From a virus: a DNA stretch of 64,000 nucleotides. The DNA is taken from IMG/VR virus record IMGVR_UViG_3300042515_001753, positions 169,887 through 233,886 of that record; one strand, written 5' to 3'. A program made the position numbers and the translations under genes. Shown here in pieces: positions 40,751-49,556 of this stretch. Position 1 is the stretch's first letter, and every line of letters begins with the position of its first letter. Under the pieces are notes generated by a model. The model saw nothing but the letters and a program-made list of their open reading frames with translations. It did not search any database and was not told the DNA's origin.

Positions 40751-42448
40751 TTATGTCACCACATTATAATTTACTTGTGAATAAAGCACATAGAAATTAT
40801 CTGGATTTGATGCTGATATTGATGGAACTTGATTTACGGGTCCGCCAGTAGGAGCGGCACCCGACCTTTGTTGTGCAGAAGACCCAACTCTTCTGTAAAT
40901 TACATTTGGTGCTGGAGCAGGTGCAGGACCAACATTAACTTGAGCAGGAACTCCATTAGTTTGTGCCGGTAGTGGTCTTATATTTACTTGACTTGATTGA
41001 GATGAAACCTGATTACCTTCTTCTGGTGTTATATTAACTTCTCCGTATTGTGGTGCCTGAGTGAAATCAATTGAATTTGCCTGTGCCTTTAAATCACCCA
41101 TTTGCTGCTCAAATGGTTTATCACTTACAGTGGCGGCCACAGTAGTTGATGGTGGTTTTGTGGATGGTGGTATGACTTGACTTTGTGGTTTTGCCGCTGA
41201 TGTTTTTGCCGATGCAGAAGAAGTTGATGCTGGTGTTTGTGGTTTATTATCAGTTCCACCTGCTATTCTTGTTCCTTCAAGACCCAATCTTCCAAGAGTT
41301 CCTACCCAACCAACAGGTCCAGGAATAATTCCAATAGTATTTAAAGCACCTCCAAGAATATCTCCTTTAGAAAAATCATATAAAGCAGCAGCTCCAGAAA
41401 TAACCGATCCTACTCCAGGAACGAATCTTCCTCCAGTTTTTGCAGCTGCTTTAGCGGCAACTTTAGATGCATCATCTGCAGAAGATGCAGCAGCAGCAAC
41501 TCCTGCTCTGGTAGCGGGGGCAGCCGCTGCTGCTCCTGCTGCTGCTGGTGCCGCTGCTTTTGCTCCTGTTCCTGTTATTGCTGCTATTCCAGCCTTTGCA
41601 GTTGAAACTATTGCATTTCCGGCACCCTTTAGAAGACCTCCAAGTGCTCCAAAAAATCTACCTACAGTATTCTTAAGTAACCATCCACCAATTTTAAGAG
41701 ATAATCTTGCAATAGTTCCGGCAATTGCAAAAAATCCACCGTTCAATAAGAATAATGTTGCGGCACCAATTCCAAGAGCCTTTAGAACATTATCTCTGAT
41801 TTCTATTAATTTTTTACCATTATCTTCGGAAATTGCTCTAAGAGTTTCAATTCCTTGATTCGTCAACCATCCAAGTAATAATGTTCCAAAGAACTGTGAT
41901 AATCTACTTAGAATGGATTGTGTTTTCTGTGCGATTGCCTGAACCGGAGCAATTAATGCACTTTGTATTGCTTTTTCTAAAAGACTTTCTCTACCTACTC
42001 TTAGTCCTAATTCTGTTGCTCTTCTTTGCTCCTCGTTTTCTTGCTTTATACGATTTTGTTCTAAAACACTATCATTAGTAATTGCCTTTGTAACATTATT
42101 TAAAGAAGCATTAAAGCCAGTAACTTCACCTCTCAAACTTCCAACTAGTTCTTGTACTCCGTTTATCGTCTGTGTCTGAATGAATATTACTTTATTTAAA
42201 TTAGCAACTTCGGAACTTAAAGTATTGACCTGACCTTGTAAAGAAGTTATTGATGTGGATTGCGACTTTACAATTGATAAGGTCTCTGGGTCCGATTTCT
42301 TACTAATAGGAACAAGTGCTCCTCCACCACCAAAAATATTTGATGATACTTGACTTCTCTTGAATAGTGCCTTTCTTCTTTCCGCAGACAAATAGGACCC
42401 TGATATAGGATCTACCCCACTTTGAGCTACTTGTGCTAAATCAGCCAT
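40751..42448 (-). CDS. tape-measure/hub-associated protein, 565 aa
   Basis: The N-terminal 150 residues predict a coiled coil (SITSLQGQVNTLSSEVANLN). A hydrophobic region follows (RLSQFFGTLLLGWLTNQG, then LGIGAATLFLLNGGFFAIAGTIA), an Ala-rich stretch and a disordered Pro/Ser/Gln tail. The LLLGWLTN block matches the 658-residue gene downstream, so both share an N-terminal module. Hydrophobic helices plus coiled coil suit a tape-measure or membrane-inserting tail protein such as T4 gp29, but similarity to gp29 cannot be shown by eye. Confidence 0.6.
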   Translation of the reverse strand: MADLAQVAQSGVDPISGSYLSAERRKALFKRSQVSSNIFGGGGALVPISKKSDPETLSIVKSQSTSITSLQGQVNTLSSEVANLNKVIFIQTQTINGVQELVGSLRGEVTGFNASLNNVTKAITNDSVLEQNRIKQENEEQRRATELGLRVGRESLLEKAIQSALIAPVQAIAQKTQSILSRLSQFFGTLLLGWLTNQGIETLRAISEDNGKKLIEIRDNVLKALGIGAATLFLLNGGFFAIAGTIARLSLKIGGWLLKNTVGRFFGALGGLLKGAGNAIVSTAKAGIAAITGTGAKAAAPAAAGAAAAAPATRAGVAAAASSADDASKVAAKAAAKTGGRFVPGVGSVISGAAALYDFSKGDILGGALNTIGIIPGPVGWVGTLGRLGLEGTRIAGGTDNKPQTPASTSSASAKTSAAKPQSQVIPPSTKPPSTTVAATVSDKPFEQQMGDLKAQANSIDFTQAPQYGEVNITPEEGNQVSSQSSQVNIRPLPAQTNGVPAQVNVGPAPAPAPNVIYRRVGSSAQQRSGAAPTGGPVNQVPSISASNPDNFYVLYSQVNYNVVT

Positions 42449-42614
42449 TTGCTTGATTCTTTAGGTTTTCTTCTTCAATATAATTTTGTAAGAGAGTTAT
42501 ATAAATTTCCCTCTCCCAAGGCAACATATCTTCAAGTTCAGTCAAAGAGTATTTATGATGCTGCATCAGAGCAAAGTTTGTCTTGTAGTATGACGCAAGA
42601 TCAGTATGCGCCAT
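42441..42614 (-). CDS. small baseplate-region protein, 57 aa (gp51-like position)
   Basis: Translating from the ATG at 42614 gives a short helical protein with LEDMLPWEREIYITLLQNYI and an acidic end. The LPWERxIY pattern is typical of small phage tail-assembly factors. It lies between gp26 and the tape-measure-like gene and overlaps the latter by 8 bp. T4 gp51 (hub assembly) is the nearest functional guess, based on position only. Confidence 0.6.
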   Translation of the reverse strand: MAHTDLASYYKTNFALMQHHKYSLTELEDMLPWEREIYITLLQNYIEEENLKNQANG

Positions 42615-42616
42615 AC

Positions 42617-43336
42617 CTACACGAAAAAAGCCGACAGACCCTCCAATACAACTTCACTTTCTACACCAGTTTTTGGATTTTTAATCTTGATTGTATGAGA
42701 AAGTTTAGGCATAGTCTCAAAGAACTTTTCAACTTCTTTGAATTGTTTGGAACTTAATTGCTCTACAAATTCTAGTAGTTCTTTTTTAGTAGAATCACTT
42801 GCAGTCCAAGATTCTTCTTCCGAATAAATCTGTTCAATACAGGATATAATTAAATCAAAAGTATCATCAACACTTACACCATCGCCAGAATCAAAATTAT
42901 TCTTGATAAATTCAGTCATAGATGGATATCTCATTCTCAAAGTCAGAGTATCATCTAATCTAATATCACGAGAATGTTTTGGGTCAACTTCAACAGTAAT
43001 CTCATCCAAATTAATACTCATCGGAACCTGAGTTGTTTCATCATCAGGGCAAGTAATTAAAACATCTACAGTTTCCCCAACTGACTTACCTCTGATATTG
43101 AGGAACAAATATTCAATATCAAATGTGGATAAGTCTTCTACTTTAACACCTTTAGTTAAGATGCAATTTGAAATAACGTTCTTAACCGCATTTGCAATTT
43201 GCTTGGAATCTTCACTTTCCAAAGCAATAATCAGAATTTTTTCTTCTTTAACCAGAAAGGGTCTATATCTAATTTTCTTTTTTAATGATGGAATTTCCAA
43301 CTCATAAATTGGAGTTGCAATCTTTGGTAAAGGCAT
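42617..43336 (-). CDS. gp26: baseplate hub protein gp26-like
   Basis: 239 residues beginning with IYELEIPSLKKKIRYRPFLVKEEKIL, the hallmark of the T4 base plate protein family (gp26), then ITCPDDET, VPMSINLDEI, and a long helical C-terminus ending with KNPKTGVESEVVLEGLSAFF. It acts in assembling the central hub in T4. It lies two bases upstream of the 57-residue gene and is preceded by a CTAAATA element. Confidence 0.75.
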   Translation of the reverse strand: MPLPKIATPIYELEIPSLKKKIRYRPFLVKEEKILIIALESEDSKQIANAVKNVISNCILTKGVKVEDLSTFDIEYLFLNIRGKSVGETVDVLITCPDDETTQVPMSINLDEITVEVDPKHSRDIRLDDTLTLRMRYPSMTEFIKNNFDSGDGVSVDDTFDLIISCIEQIYSEEESWTASDSTKKELLEFVEQLSSKQFKEVEKFFETMPKLSHTIKIKNPKTGVESEVVLEGLSAFFV

Positions 43337-43362
43337 AATATCCTATAAAGTTCAGTTAAAAT

Positions 43363-43369
43363 TATTTAG
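43363..43369 (-). promoter_or_regulatory. candidate late promoter CTAAATA
   Basis: CTAAATAATTTT, 27 bp before the gp26-like ATG at 43336, in the gap after the tube-fold gene. Confidence 0.5.
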
Positions 43370-43374
43370 ACGAC

Positions 43375-44145
43375 TTAGGCAACCCCAACAGGTCTTGGAT
43401 CATCTAGTCTACCGGTTCCAAGATTGAGGTTTCTATTAATCAACTCATCTCTTCCTGTTGCAAGTCTATTTTGTCTATTTACTTGATTTATGGTACTGTT
43501 GACGACAGTATTAGAAATTTTATTATTGTTGTTATTTCGTGTGAAGTCCAAACTTAATGTTCTGCCACAAACATATCTTTCATAATTAAATGTGGCACTC
43601 ATCTTGAGCGTGTCAGAACCATTATAGTTTACTGGTATGGAATTTAAAGAGAGTGGGAAAAGTCCAAAAAAGTTATATTCAATTTCTACATTATAATCTC
43701 GGTCAAATTTAATAATCTTAGTCATATCACTCTTATAATCTCTTGGATATCTCATTCTAAAGTAATATCCTTCTCTAGATGGATTCTCATTAGATCCGCT
43801 GGCAATAAACTCCATCCAGTGCTCTATGAATTTTAAAGTGGTATAATTACTATCAACATAAAACTCCAGACCAATTTCTGTAAAGATTCTGCGATGAGCA
43901 ACTCTTTCGTTTACTCCTGTATAATTATTGGTAATATCTGCGGTTGCTAATGTAGTTCCTGGTAGTGATGCCGAAAAACAAAGTAATCCAGCATCATTAG
44001 CAACAAATAACGGGTCAACTCCTCTTATCGCAAGATGTGATAAAAGTGGACCGGGCAAACCACCAAATATGACCTGAAAGTGTGAACTCTGAGCGAGATT
44101 CGTAAAGAGTGGTTTAAAATCTGATATTCTGCGGATACTAGGCAC
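43375..44145 (-). CDS. tail-tube-fold baseplate protein (gp54/gp19-like)
   Basis: 256 residues with the tube-protein sequence order: FSASLPGTTLATADI, HRRIFTEIGLEFYVDSNY, FRMRYPRDYKS, IEYNFFGLFPLSLNSIPVNY and a final MSATFNYERYVCG. This matches the fold of T4 gp19 and its baseplate relatives gp48/gp54, which start tube polymerisation on the baseplate. Position beside gp26, gp48 and gp53 favours tube initiator (gp54) over the major tube. The Asn/Arg-rich tail after residue 205 looks flexible. Confidence 0.65.
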   Translation of the reverse strand: MPSIRRISDFKPLFTNLAQSSHFQVIFGGLPGPLLSHLAIRGVDPLFVANDAGLLCFSASLPGTTLATADITNNYTGVNERVAHRRIFTEIGLEFYVDSNYTTLKFIEHWMEFIASGSNENPSREGYYFRMRYPRDYKSDMTKIIKFDRDYNVEIEYNFFGLFPLSLNSIPVNYNGSDTLKMSATFNYERYVCGRTLSLDFTRNNNNNKISNTVVNSTINQVNRQNRLATGRDELINRNLNLGTGRLDDPRPVGVA

Positions 44146-44179
44146 TCTAAATACCTTTTATGAGTCTTATTAGTATAAG

Positions 44180-44186
44180 TATTTAG
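44180..44186 (-). promoter_or_regulatory. candidate late promoter CTAAATA
   Basis: CTAAATACTTAT on the minus strand, 35 bp before the ATG at 44145; it overlaps a TATAAGTA on the plus strand that is too close to the gp4 ATG to serve it well. Confidence 0.4.
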
Positions 44187-44630
44187 ATGTCTTATAAAGG
44201 AAAATTTAAACCATCATTTCCAGAAAAGTATCTTGGTGACCCGACTAACATTATATACAGGTCTTTGTGGGAATTGAAGTTTCTGAAATATTGCGATACG
44301 AATGAAAATATTTTAGAATATGCCTCTGAAGAACTTGCCATTCCTTATCGTTCTTCTGTAGATGGCAAGGTTCATAGATATTTTCCGGATGCTTATATAA
44401 AGGTCAAAGAACCAGATGGAAGCACTAAAAAATATTTGATTGAGATTAAACCTTATAAGCAAACGATGCCACCACCCAAACCAAAAAGGCAGACCAAAGG
44501 ATATATCTATGAGGCATATGAGTATGCCAAGAATCAATCAAAATGGGAGGCAGCAAGAGAATATTGTAAGGACAGAGGATGGACCTTCAGAATTTTGACG
44601 GAAAATGAGCTTGGAATTGGTAAAAAATGA
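44187..44630 (+). CDS. gp4: head completion protein gp4-like (nuclease fold)
   Basis: 147 residues: IIYRSLWELKFLKYCD, YASEELAIPYRSSVDGKVHRYFPDAYIKV and YLIEIKPYKQ, where E...D...ExK is the PD-(D/E)xK pattern of TnsA-like endonucleases and of T4 gp4/gp50. In T4 it is needed to finish DNA-filled heads. It is first in the plus-strand block and is coupled to the next gene by ATGA. Confidence 0.8.
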   Translation: MSYKGKFKPSFPEKYLGDPTNIIYRSLWELKFLKYCDTNENILEYASEELAIPYRSSVDGKVHRYFPDAYIKVKEPDGSTKKYLIEIKPYKQTMPPPKPKRQTKGYIYEAYEYAKNQSKWEAAREYCKDRGWTFRILTENELGIGKK

Positions 44631-44974
44631 ATCGTATCAAACCCCTACTTAAAAACTTATACGGAACAGAAGATGCGGAGGATTTGATGTTAGAAATACT
44701 TGATGTATTGAAAGAAACCACAAGGTCTCCACAGGCAGGTAAGTTTTATACTTTTGTTTATAGACCAAAGACCCCTCGTGTAAGGTATGATGCAAATCCT
44801 TTTGTTGCCGTTACAAATGTTTATTCCTGGGGATTTAGTGGTATTAACTTTCACTGGGGAGAACAACGTCAATATACTCTTGAAGAAGTGATTGGACCTC
44901 TACATATTGTAGATAAAAATGAAGTAAGTGATTTGAGAAGAATACCTTTCGGACAAATCAAGATAAATAACTAA
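44627..44974 (+). CDS. hypothetical protein, 115 aa, in baseplate block
   Basis: A basic N-terminal helix (MNRIKPLLKNLYG), then a compact beta domain with FYTFVYRPKTPRVRYDANPF and an aromatic GFSGINFHWGEQRQY motif. Coupled to gp4 by a 4-bp overlap and followed after eight bases by gp48, so it is probably expressed with them. The function is not known; a tail or baseplate accessory role is a guess from context. Confidence 0.6.
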   Translation: MNRIKPLLKNLYGTEDAEDLMLEILDVLKETTRSPQAGKFYTFVYRPKTPRVRYDANPFVAVTNVYSWGFSGINFHWGEQRQYTLEEVIGPLHIVDKNEVSDLRRIPFGQIKINN

Positions 44975-44982
44975 AAAGATAA

Positions 44983-45951
44983 ATGGTAAACGGATTTAAC
45001 ATATCAAGAAGTTTATCACCGAATGCGGAAAGAATTGCTGGAGATGCTTCTGCTAAACTTTCTTCGTCTGCGGCACCTCTTAGATATCCACAAAAAAGTA
45101 TTGGTAAGGACGACGATTACCTAGAAATAGGTGTGATTAAGTATGTTCCTCCTGGACTTGAAACTGGAACAAATAATCTTAAGTTGCAGACAGGGACTGA
45201 AAAAAATTCAAAACAAAAAGCAGAAAAAACAATACAATTACCAATACCATCAAATATTGGAGACACAAATCAAGTCAATTGGGGTGATGATAGTTTGAAT
45301 CCTCTTGCCGCTTTTGGTGCTGAACAAGCAGGAAAAGTTCTTAATAGTGGTAACTTTGGAAAAGGTCTTGTTGATGCTGCTAGAGAAATTGGAAACACTG
45401 GACGTGAAATTGCAACCAAAGGTGGTGGGCAGGATTTAATCACAAAGTATTTTCAATCAAAACTAGTTAATGAATTGGGAGCAAATACGTCTCCAGAAGG
45501 ATTATTATCAAGAGCCAGTGGAAATGTTTTAAATCCAAATCTAGAACTATTATTCCAGGGTGTCAATTTAAGGTCTTTTGCCTTTGATTTTGATTTTGCT
45601 CCAAGAGATGAGAAAGAATCTAATGTAGTTAAAGAAATTATAAGAATCTTTAAGCAATCTATGGCACCAAAAACTGGTAGCAATACTGAAGGTGCTGGTT
45701 TATTCATTTCAGCACCAAATATTTTCCTTCTAAAATATAAGAGTGGAAGTCAAGACCATCCTTACCTAAACAAATTCAAACCCTGTGCTCTGACTAGTAT
45801 GGGTATGAATTATACGGGTTCAGGTTCATATGCTACTTATGCTGATAAAACTCCGGTTCATATGAAATTGTCTCTTAGTTTTACCGAACTGAATCCGATT
45901 TATAATGAAGATTATAATAGTAGTATTGGTCAACAAGCAGTAGGTTACTGA
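44983..45951 (+). CDS. gp48: baseplate tail-tube cap protein gp48-like
   Basis: 322 residues. The C-terminal half holds NPNLELLFQGVNLRSFAFDF, then FAPRDEKESNVVKEIIRIFK and a final YTGSGSYATYADKTPVHMKLSLSFTE, a strand order shared with tube-like baseplate proteins gp48/gp54. It caps the baseplate where the tail tube begins. Its place directly before gp53 agrees with T4 grouping of these products. Confidence 0.75.
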   Translation: MVNGFNISRSLSPNAERIAGDASAKLSSSAAPLRYPQKSIGKDDDYLEIGVIKYVPPGLETGTNNLKLQTGTEKNSKQKAEKTIQLPIPSNIGDTNQVNWGDDSLNPLAAFGAEQAGKVLNSGNFGKGLVDAAREIGNTGREIATKGGGQDLITKYFQSKLVNELGANTSPEGLLSRASGNVLNPNLELLFQGVNLRSFAFDFDFAPRDEKESNVVKEIIRIFKQSMAPKTGSNTEGAGLFISAPNIFLLKYKSGSQDHPYLNKFKPCALTSMGMNYTGSGSYATYADKTPVHMKLSLSFTELNPIYNEDYNSSIGQQAVGY

Positions 45952-45952
45952 T

Positions 45953-46600
45953 ATGTCTTACTTTAGAGAGCTTCCAGATTTAGAGTACCAATCACCCTTT
46001 GTGGATAGTAATTCTTCACAGAATTATGTAAGAGCAAAGAATCTATTTCGTCGTGTAAAACTTCGTGATGACTTAAAGAATGTTTTTACTCTGTTTAATA
46101 AGTATCAGATTCCGGAAGGAGCAAGACCCGATACTGTTGCCGAAGAAGTTTATGGAAAGGCAGATTATGACTGGGTTGTTATATTAACGGCAGGTATTGT
46201 ACATATCAGAGATGAATGGCCTCTTTCTAATAGGGATATCTATAGATACTCGGAACAATTATATGGAAATGACTTAAATGCAATACATCATTATGAAACT
46301 AAAGAAATCAAAGATTCTAATGGAAGACTCATACTTCCTAGTGGTAAAATTGTAGACCCAACATTTACTATTCCAGACCCTAATATTTCCATACAAACTT
46401 TAAATCCTGTTGTCGGTATTAGTAACTATGAATATGAAACTAGAAAGAATGAGGAAAAGAGGTCCATCTATCTACTAAGAACGGAATATCTACAACAATA
46501 CTTAAATGATATGAGAAGGATTATGTATTATGATAGGTCTTCTCAATATATTGATAAAAAATTAATTCGCACCGAAAACACAAGAGTCACGATGCCATAA
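45953..46600 (+). CDS. gp53: baseplate wedge protein gp53-like
   Basis: 215 residues: NLFRRVKLRDDLKNVFTLFN, then PDTVAEEVYGKADYDWVVIL and DEWPLSNRDIYRYSEQLYG, the conserved core of gp53 with its LysM-like wedge segment. It is the last wedge subunit added, joining wedges into the baseplate. The final ORF of the plus-strand block, it ends two bases before a bidirectional terminator. Confidence 0.85.
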   Translation: MSYFRELPDLEYQSPFVDSNSSQNYVRAKNLFRRVKLRDDLKNVFTLFNKYQIPEGARPDTVAEEVYGKADYDWVVILTAGIVHIRDEWPLSNRDIYRYSEQLYGNDLNAIHHYETKEIKDSNGRLILPSGKIVDPTFTIPDPNISIQTLNPVVGISNYEYETRKNEEKRSIYLLRTEYLQQYLNDMRRIMYYDRSSQYIDKKLIRTENTRVTMP

Positions 46601-46601
46601 A

Positions 46602-46625
46602 AAAGAGGAGATTTCTCTCCTCTTT
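46602..46625. terminator. bidirectional intrinsic terminator
   Basis: Perfect 10-bp stem AAAGAGGAGA/TCTCCTCTTT with a TTTC loop, flanked by an A-run on the left, between converging gp53 (+) and gp32 (-). It can stop transcription both ways; the minus-strand T-run (six T) is the stronger. Confidence 0.85.
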
Positions 46626-46630
46626 ACCTA

Positions 46631-47545
46631 TTATTCCGCTAGGCGGGCAAAATATGATAAGGTTTCATCAGAATCCTCATCATCATCAACCGCAACAGAA
46701 CGAGTCGGTTTCAGGTTGCTAAGTTCGGTACGCAGGTCTTCAGTCAGAGAAGGAGCAGGACCACGATAGTCATCCTCATCCTCAACTTCAGAATCAGTAC
46801 GGGATGTTTTTCCACCTAAGGCAACTTCAAGACGCTTCTTCATTTCTTCATAGGACTTGAACTGGTCAGGAGAAACAAACTCGGAAAGAGAAAACTGCTT
46901 CTTCCAGATTGCTTCCATAGCATCATCATCATTCAACAAAGCACCCTGAGCGGCAAATTCGCTGGAATCATAGTTCCTATAACCAGCAACACTCTTTGCC
47001 TTCAGTTTGAAATTAGCACCAGTCCAGAAATCAAACGGATCGATGGCAGTTTCATCTTCAAACTCAGGTTGCATCGCTTCCGTGAGTTTGTCAAAGATTT
47101 TCTTACCATACTTGAAGAGAAAGACTTTACCCTCATTATCAGGATTAGCAGGGTCCTTGACAACATAGATATTACTCATATAAGTCAGTTTACGCTTCTG
47201 CTTACGGGCAACTTCCTTATTGGAGTCTATACCAGAGTTCCACAATTGACCGTTGTGCTCACATACGGGGCACTTCTGGTTGAGAGTAGTGAGACACGAG
47301 TCTATCAACCAACCTCCGGGTCCCTGAAAGGCGTGAGAATAGACTTTGACGAATGGTAGGTCTTCACCATCAGGAGCAGGAAGGAAGCGAATGACGGCAT
47401 AACCATTATTTGCTTTATCACATTCCAATTTCCACAGACGGTCATCAGAAGAATTACCAGAATTATTCATTTTTTCGACTTCTTTCACCAGTTTTTCGGT
47501 GAGAGAACCAAGTTTAGATTGTTTTTTTAAGTCCGAGAACGACAT
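46631..47545 (-). CDS. gp32: single-stranded DNA-binding protein gp32
   Basis: 304 residues. LKKQSKLGSLTEKL is the N-terminal cooperativity region (T4 'LAST' motif analogue KLGSLT). Zinc ligands H71, C84, C92 and C95 (CPVC) match T4 His64/Cys77/Cys87/Cys90. An acidic C-terminus (DDDEDSDETLS) is the protein-interaction tail. It coats ssDNA in replication, recombination and repair. It has its own promoter at 47588-47616 and is followed by a strong terminator. Confidence 0.93.
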   Translation of the reverse strand: MSFSDLKKQSKLGSLTEKLVKEVEKMNNSGNSSDDRLWKLECDKANNGYAVIRFLPAPDGEDLPFVKVYSHAFQGPGGWLIDSCLTTLNQKCPVCEHNGQLWNSGIDSNKEVARKQKRKLTYMSNIYVVKDPANPDNEGKVFLFKYGKKIFDKLTEAMQPEFEDETAIDPFDFWTGANFKLKAKSVAGYRNYDSSEFAAQGALLNDDDAMEAIWKKQFSLSEFVSPDQFKSYEEMKKRLEVALGGKTSRTDSEVEDEDDYRGPAPSLTEDLRTELSNLKPTRSVAVDDDEDSDETLSYFARLAE

Positions 47546-47587
47546 AAGATTTTTTAGGATAGTTTGGATTTGTTGGATTACTTAGAT

Positions 47588-47616
47588 ATTATAGCAAAAA
47601 ATCACTCATTAGTCAA
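47588..47616 (-). promoter_or_regulatory. sigma70-type promoter for gp32
   Basis: TTGACT (47611-47616), a 17-bp spacer, TATAAT (47588-47593). The -35 lies inside the last codons of the upstream DUF1825-like gene. Confidence 0.75.
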
Positions 47617-47938
47617 GATACTTTTTGAGTGATTCAATTGTTTTTGTCATACTACTGAAAAGTATATTCATATCAGTCTCTGGTGGAAATCCCATCAGAG
47701 CAACTGACCTTCTTAGATTTTCTTTCATCTCAACTGCTTGAGGGTCATCGGAAAGAGAAAGTCTTGTGTACATAATACGCTGCTTTTCAAGCAGTATTGT
47801 CATTTTATCAATATGTTCCAGTTTATCTTCACGAGGCATCATACCAAAAGTTAAAATACTATTGTATATAAACTCTTGAAGTTGATTGATTTCTTTTAGT
47901 TCATCCTGAATAATATCAGAATCAAAAAAACTACTCAT
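47609..47938 (-). CDS. DUF1825-like protein, 109 aa
   Basis: Begins SFFDSDIIQDELKEINQLQE and continues with FGMMPREDKLEHIDKMTILLEKQRIMYTRL, SLSDDPQA and a final MTKTIESLKKYL helix. This closely follows the DUF1825 pattern of cyanobacterial proteins (FFDSEIVQ start, one central long helix, LSDD turn). It occupies the slot between gp59 and gp32. The function is unknown, but a host-shared replication-linked helper is possible. Confidence 0.7.
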   Translation of the reverse strand: MSSFFDSDIIQDELKEINQLQEFIYNSILTFGMMPREDKLEHIDKMTILLEKQRIMYTRLSLSDDPQAVEMKENLRRSVALMGFPPETDMNILFSSMTKTIESLKKYLD

Positions 47939-48518
47939 TTATAATGTCCCGTAAAAGTTTTTTGTACTGGAATATATCAATATGTATAAAGGGTTTGTAT
48001 TTCTTAATTTTTAAACTTACGGTTTCCCATACTGGGTCCAGAAGTTTCTTGTCAAACTCACTAATATACGAAAATATTTTATCATAGATTACCATTATTT
48101 CGGGTGCCAATTCACTTTTTAGAAATGTTTTGAGAAGAATTGGATGACCTTTCGAGCAGTCGAATACATTCTCTAATTTTGCCTGAGAGAACAATTCTGT
48201 CGATTGCTCCTTGAATAAGTAAGTCAGACTCTGCTGCCTTTTCATCCATTCTTGGTAGGTTCTTTCTCCAGAATTGATAATTTCGCCAATCCATAAGTTA
48301 CTCGTATTGTCTGCTGCTACAAAGTTTGATACTAGAAAATTAACAATTTCTTTATCATTATATTTTCTTGAAGATTTCTCGAAGAAATATTTGTCTTTGC
48401 GTTTATTGAAGGAAGTTAGTGTTGCTCTTGTTTTTTTATATTTAAAGTAATCATATTTGGGATTAGAAAAGTGATTCTTGATTCCCAAATAAGCCTGATA
48501 AGTTTCAAAGGGTGACAT
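47931..48518 (-). CDS. gp59: helicase loader gp59
   Basis: 195 residues: MSPFETYQAYLGIKNHFSNP, YDYFKYKKTRAT, FNKRKDKYFFEKSSRKY, then NFLVSNFVAADN, the conserved order of T4 gp59. The protein loads the gp41 replicative helicase onto gp32-coated forked DNA. It starts in a TGATG overlap with gp33 and is next to gp32, its binding partner. Confidence 0.88.
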   Translation of the reverse strand: MSPFETYQAYLGIKNHFSNPKYDYFKYKKTRATLTSFNKRKDKYFFEKSSRKYNDKEIVNFLVSNFVAADNTSNLWIGEIINSGERTYQEWMKRQQSLTYLFKEQSTELFSQAKLENVFDCSKGHPILLKTFLKSELAPEIMVIYDKIFSYISEFDKKLLDPVWETVSLKIKKYKPFIHIDIFQYKKLLRDIINE

Positions 48519-48832
48519 CAGATAGGCAGTTTTGCTTTCGAAATTCGCTTCATAAAATTCAAATTAATCGCATCATACTTCAATCTTTCTTTAAGAGGTT
48601 TGGAAACTAACTTAGTAACTGATTCAATATCAATACCATTAATTTCACAATAATGACAAATTGCATCGATATAATTGCAGTTTTCTTCGGCAACTATTTT
48701 TTCGATTTCTATAGCAAACTTAGAAGGTGTAAGAAACTTATCTTCAATTGCCTTCTCTAATTCTTTATTCGATTCGGGTGATTCCATATCTTCTATATTA
48801 ATCTCTAGAAATGTCGCTAGTATATTTGTCAT
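48518..48832 (-). CDS. gp33: late transcription co-activator gp33-like
   Basis: 104 residues, mostly helical, with CNYIDAICHYCEINGIDIE and a conserved C-terminal end (LKERLKYDAINLNFMKRIS). T4 gp33 links the sliding clamp to RNA polymerase carrying the gp55 sigma factor, enabling transcription from TATAAATA promoters such as those found in this window. Directly behind a sigma70 promoter and coupled to gp59. Confidence 0.85.
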   Translation of the reverse strand: MTNILATFLEINIEDMESPESNKELEKAIEDKFLTPSKFAIEIEKIVAEENCNYIDAICHYCEINGIDIESVTKLVSKPLKERLKYDAINLNFMKRISKAKLPI

Positions 48833-48853
48833 AGTTTAGCAGTAATAATATGT

Positions 48854-48882
48854 ATTATAAGATATAATAATCAATTAGTCAA
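48854..48882 (-). promoter_or_regulatory. sigma70-type promoter for gp33-gp59
   Basis: TTGACT (48877-48882), 17-bp spacer, TATAAT (48854-48859); the -35 overlaps the end of the exonuclease gene. Confidence 0.75.
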
Positions 48883-49556
48883 GTAGACATCAATTCGAGT
48901 TTATCATTCACAAACTTTTTGATGTATTGGACCACGAGTTTCATATACTTGTTTAGGTCTCTTTCTTCGTAAATGACACATTCTCCGTTCTCGCAGGTCA
49001 TAATGATTACTAGTTTCTTAATCCGAATACCAGTCATCTCATAGAGTGCCATTCCATAGAACATCGCCTGAACGAAATAATTCTCAATCCATTCTCTGGG
49101 TTTGGGTTTTTTAGAAGTCTTGAAGTCAATAACCGAAAGTTCTCCATCAAACTCGGCAATACAATCAGTTGTCCCTGCCACACCAAGTTGCTTACTGTAT
49201 AAGGCACCTTCTAGGCAGTAAATATTATCAATTTTATTCAGTTCAGTTTTAGCAATCTTAAAAAGAAAATCCGATATGGGTTGAACTGTTGGAAGGTCTC
49301 TATTATAAAGATAATTCTCTACCAGAGTATGTAAGTCGGTTCCACGACTTGTTGATGACTTGGTGATTCGGTCTGCTTCCTCATTACCGACTCTTTTACG
49401 CCATTTGACAAAGATTTCCTTATTAAAATGACTGGTTACTGAGGTAATGGAGACCAACTTGAGTAGTTGGTCCTCATCGGGAATAGAATAGTATCGGACC
49501 CCATCAATCGTTTCTCTTTCAAGTTGAGGAAGTACATTATCAAGATGATTAAACAT
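48879..49556 (-). CDS. PD-(D/E)xK exonuclease (RecB/MGME1-like)
   Basis: 225 residues. Catalytic-fold landmarks are RGTDLHTLVENYL (helix with conserved His and Glu), GVAGTTDCIAEFDGELSVIDFKTSKKP (D...D-x-K core) and FVQAMFYGMALYEMTGI (QxxxY). These match Cas4/RecB-like and MGME1-like single-strand exonucleases. It likely acts in phage DNA replication or host DNA breakdown. It begins one base from the phoH stop. Confidence 0.82.
   Translation of the reverse strand: MFNHLDNVLPQLERETIDGVRYYSIPDEDQLLKLVSITSVTSHFNKEIFVKWRKRVGNEEADRITKSSTSRGTDLHTLVENYLYNRDLPTVQPISDFLFKIAKTELNKIDNIYCLEGALYSKQLGVAGTTDCIAEFDGELSVIDFKTSKKPKPREWIENYFVQAMFYGMALYEMTGIRIKKLVIIMTCENGECVIYEERDLNKYMKLVVQYIKKFVNDKLELMST

Noticed and set aside
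42449-42757. Plus-strand 102-residue frame
   Set aside because: Opposite the 57-residue minus-strand gene and gp26, both supported by coupling and motifs.
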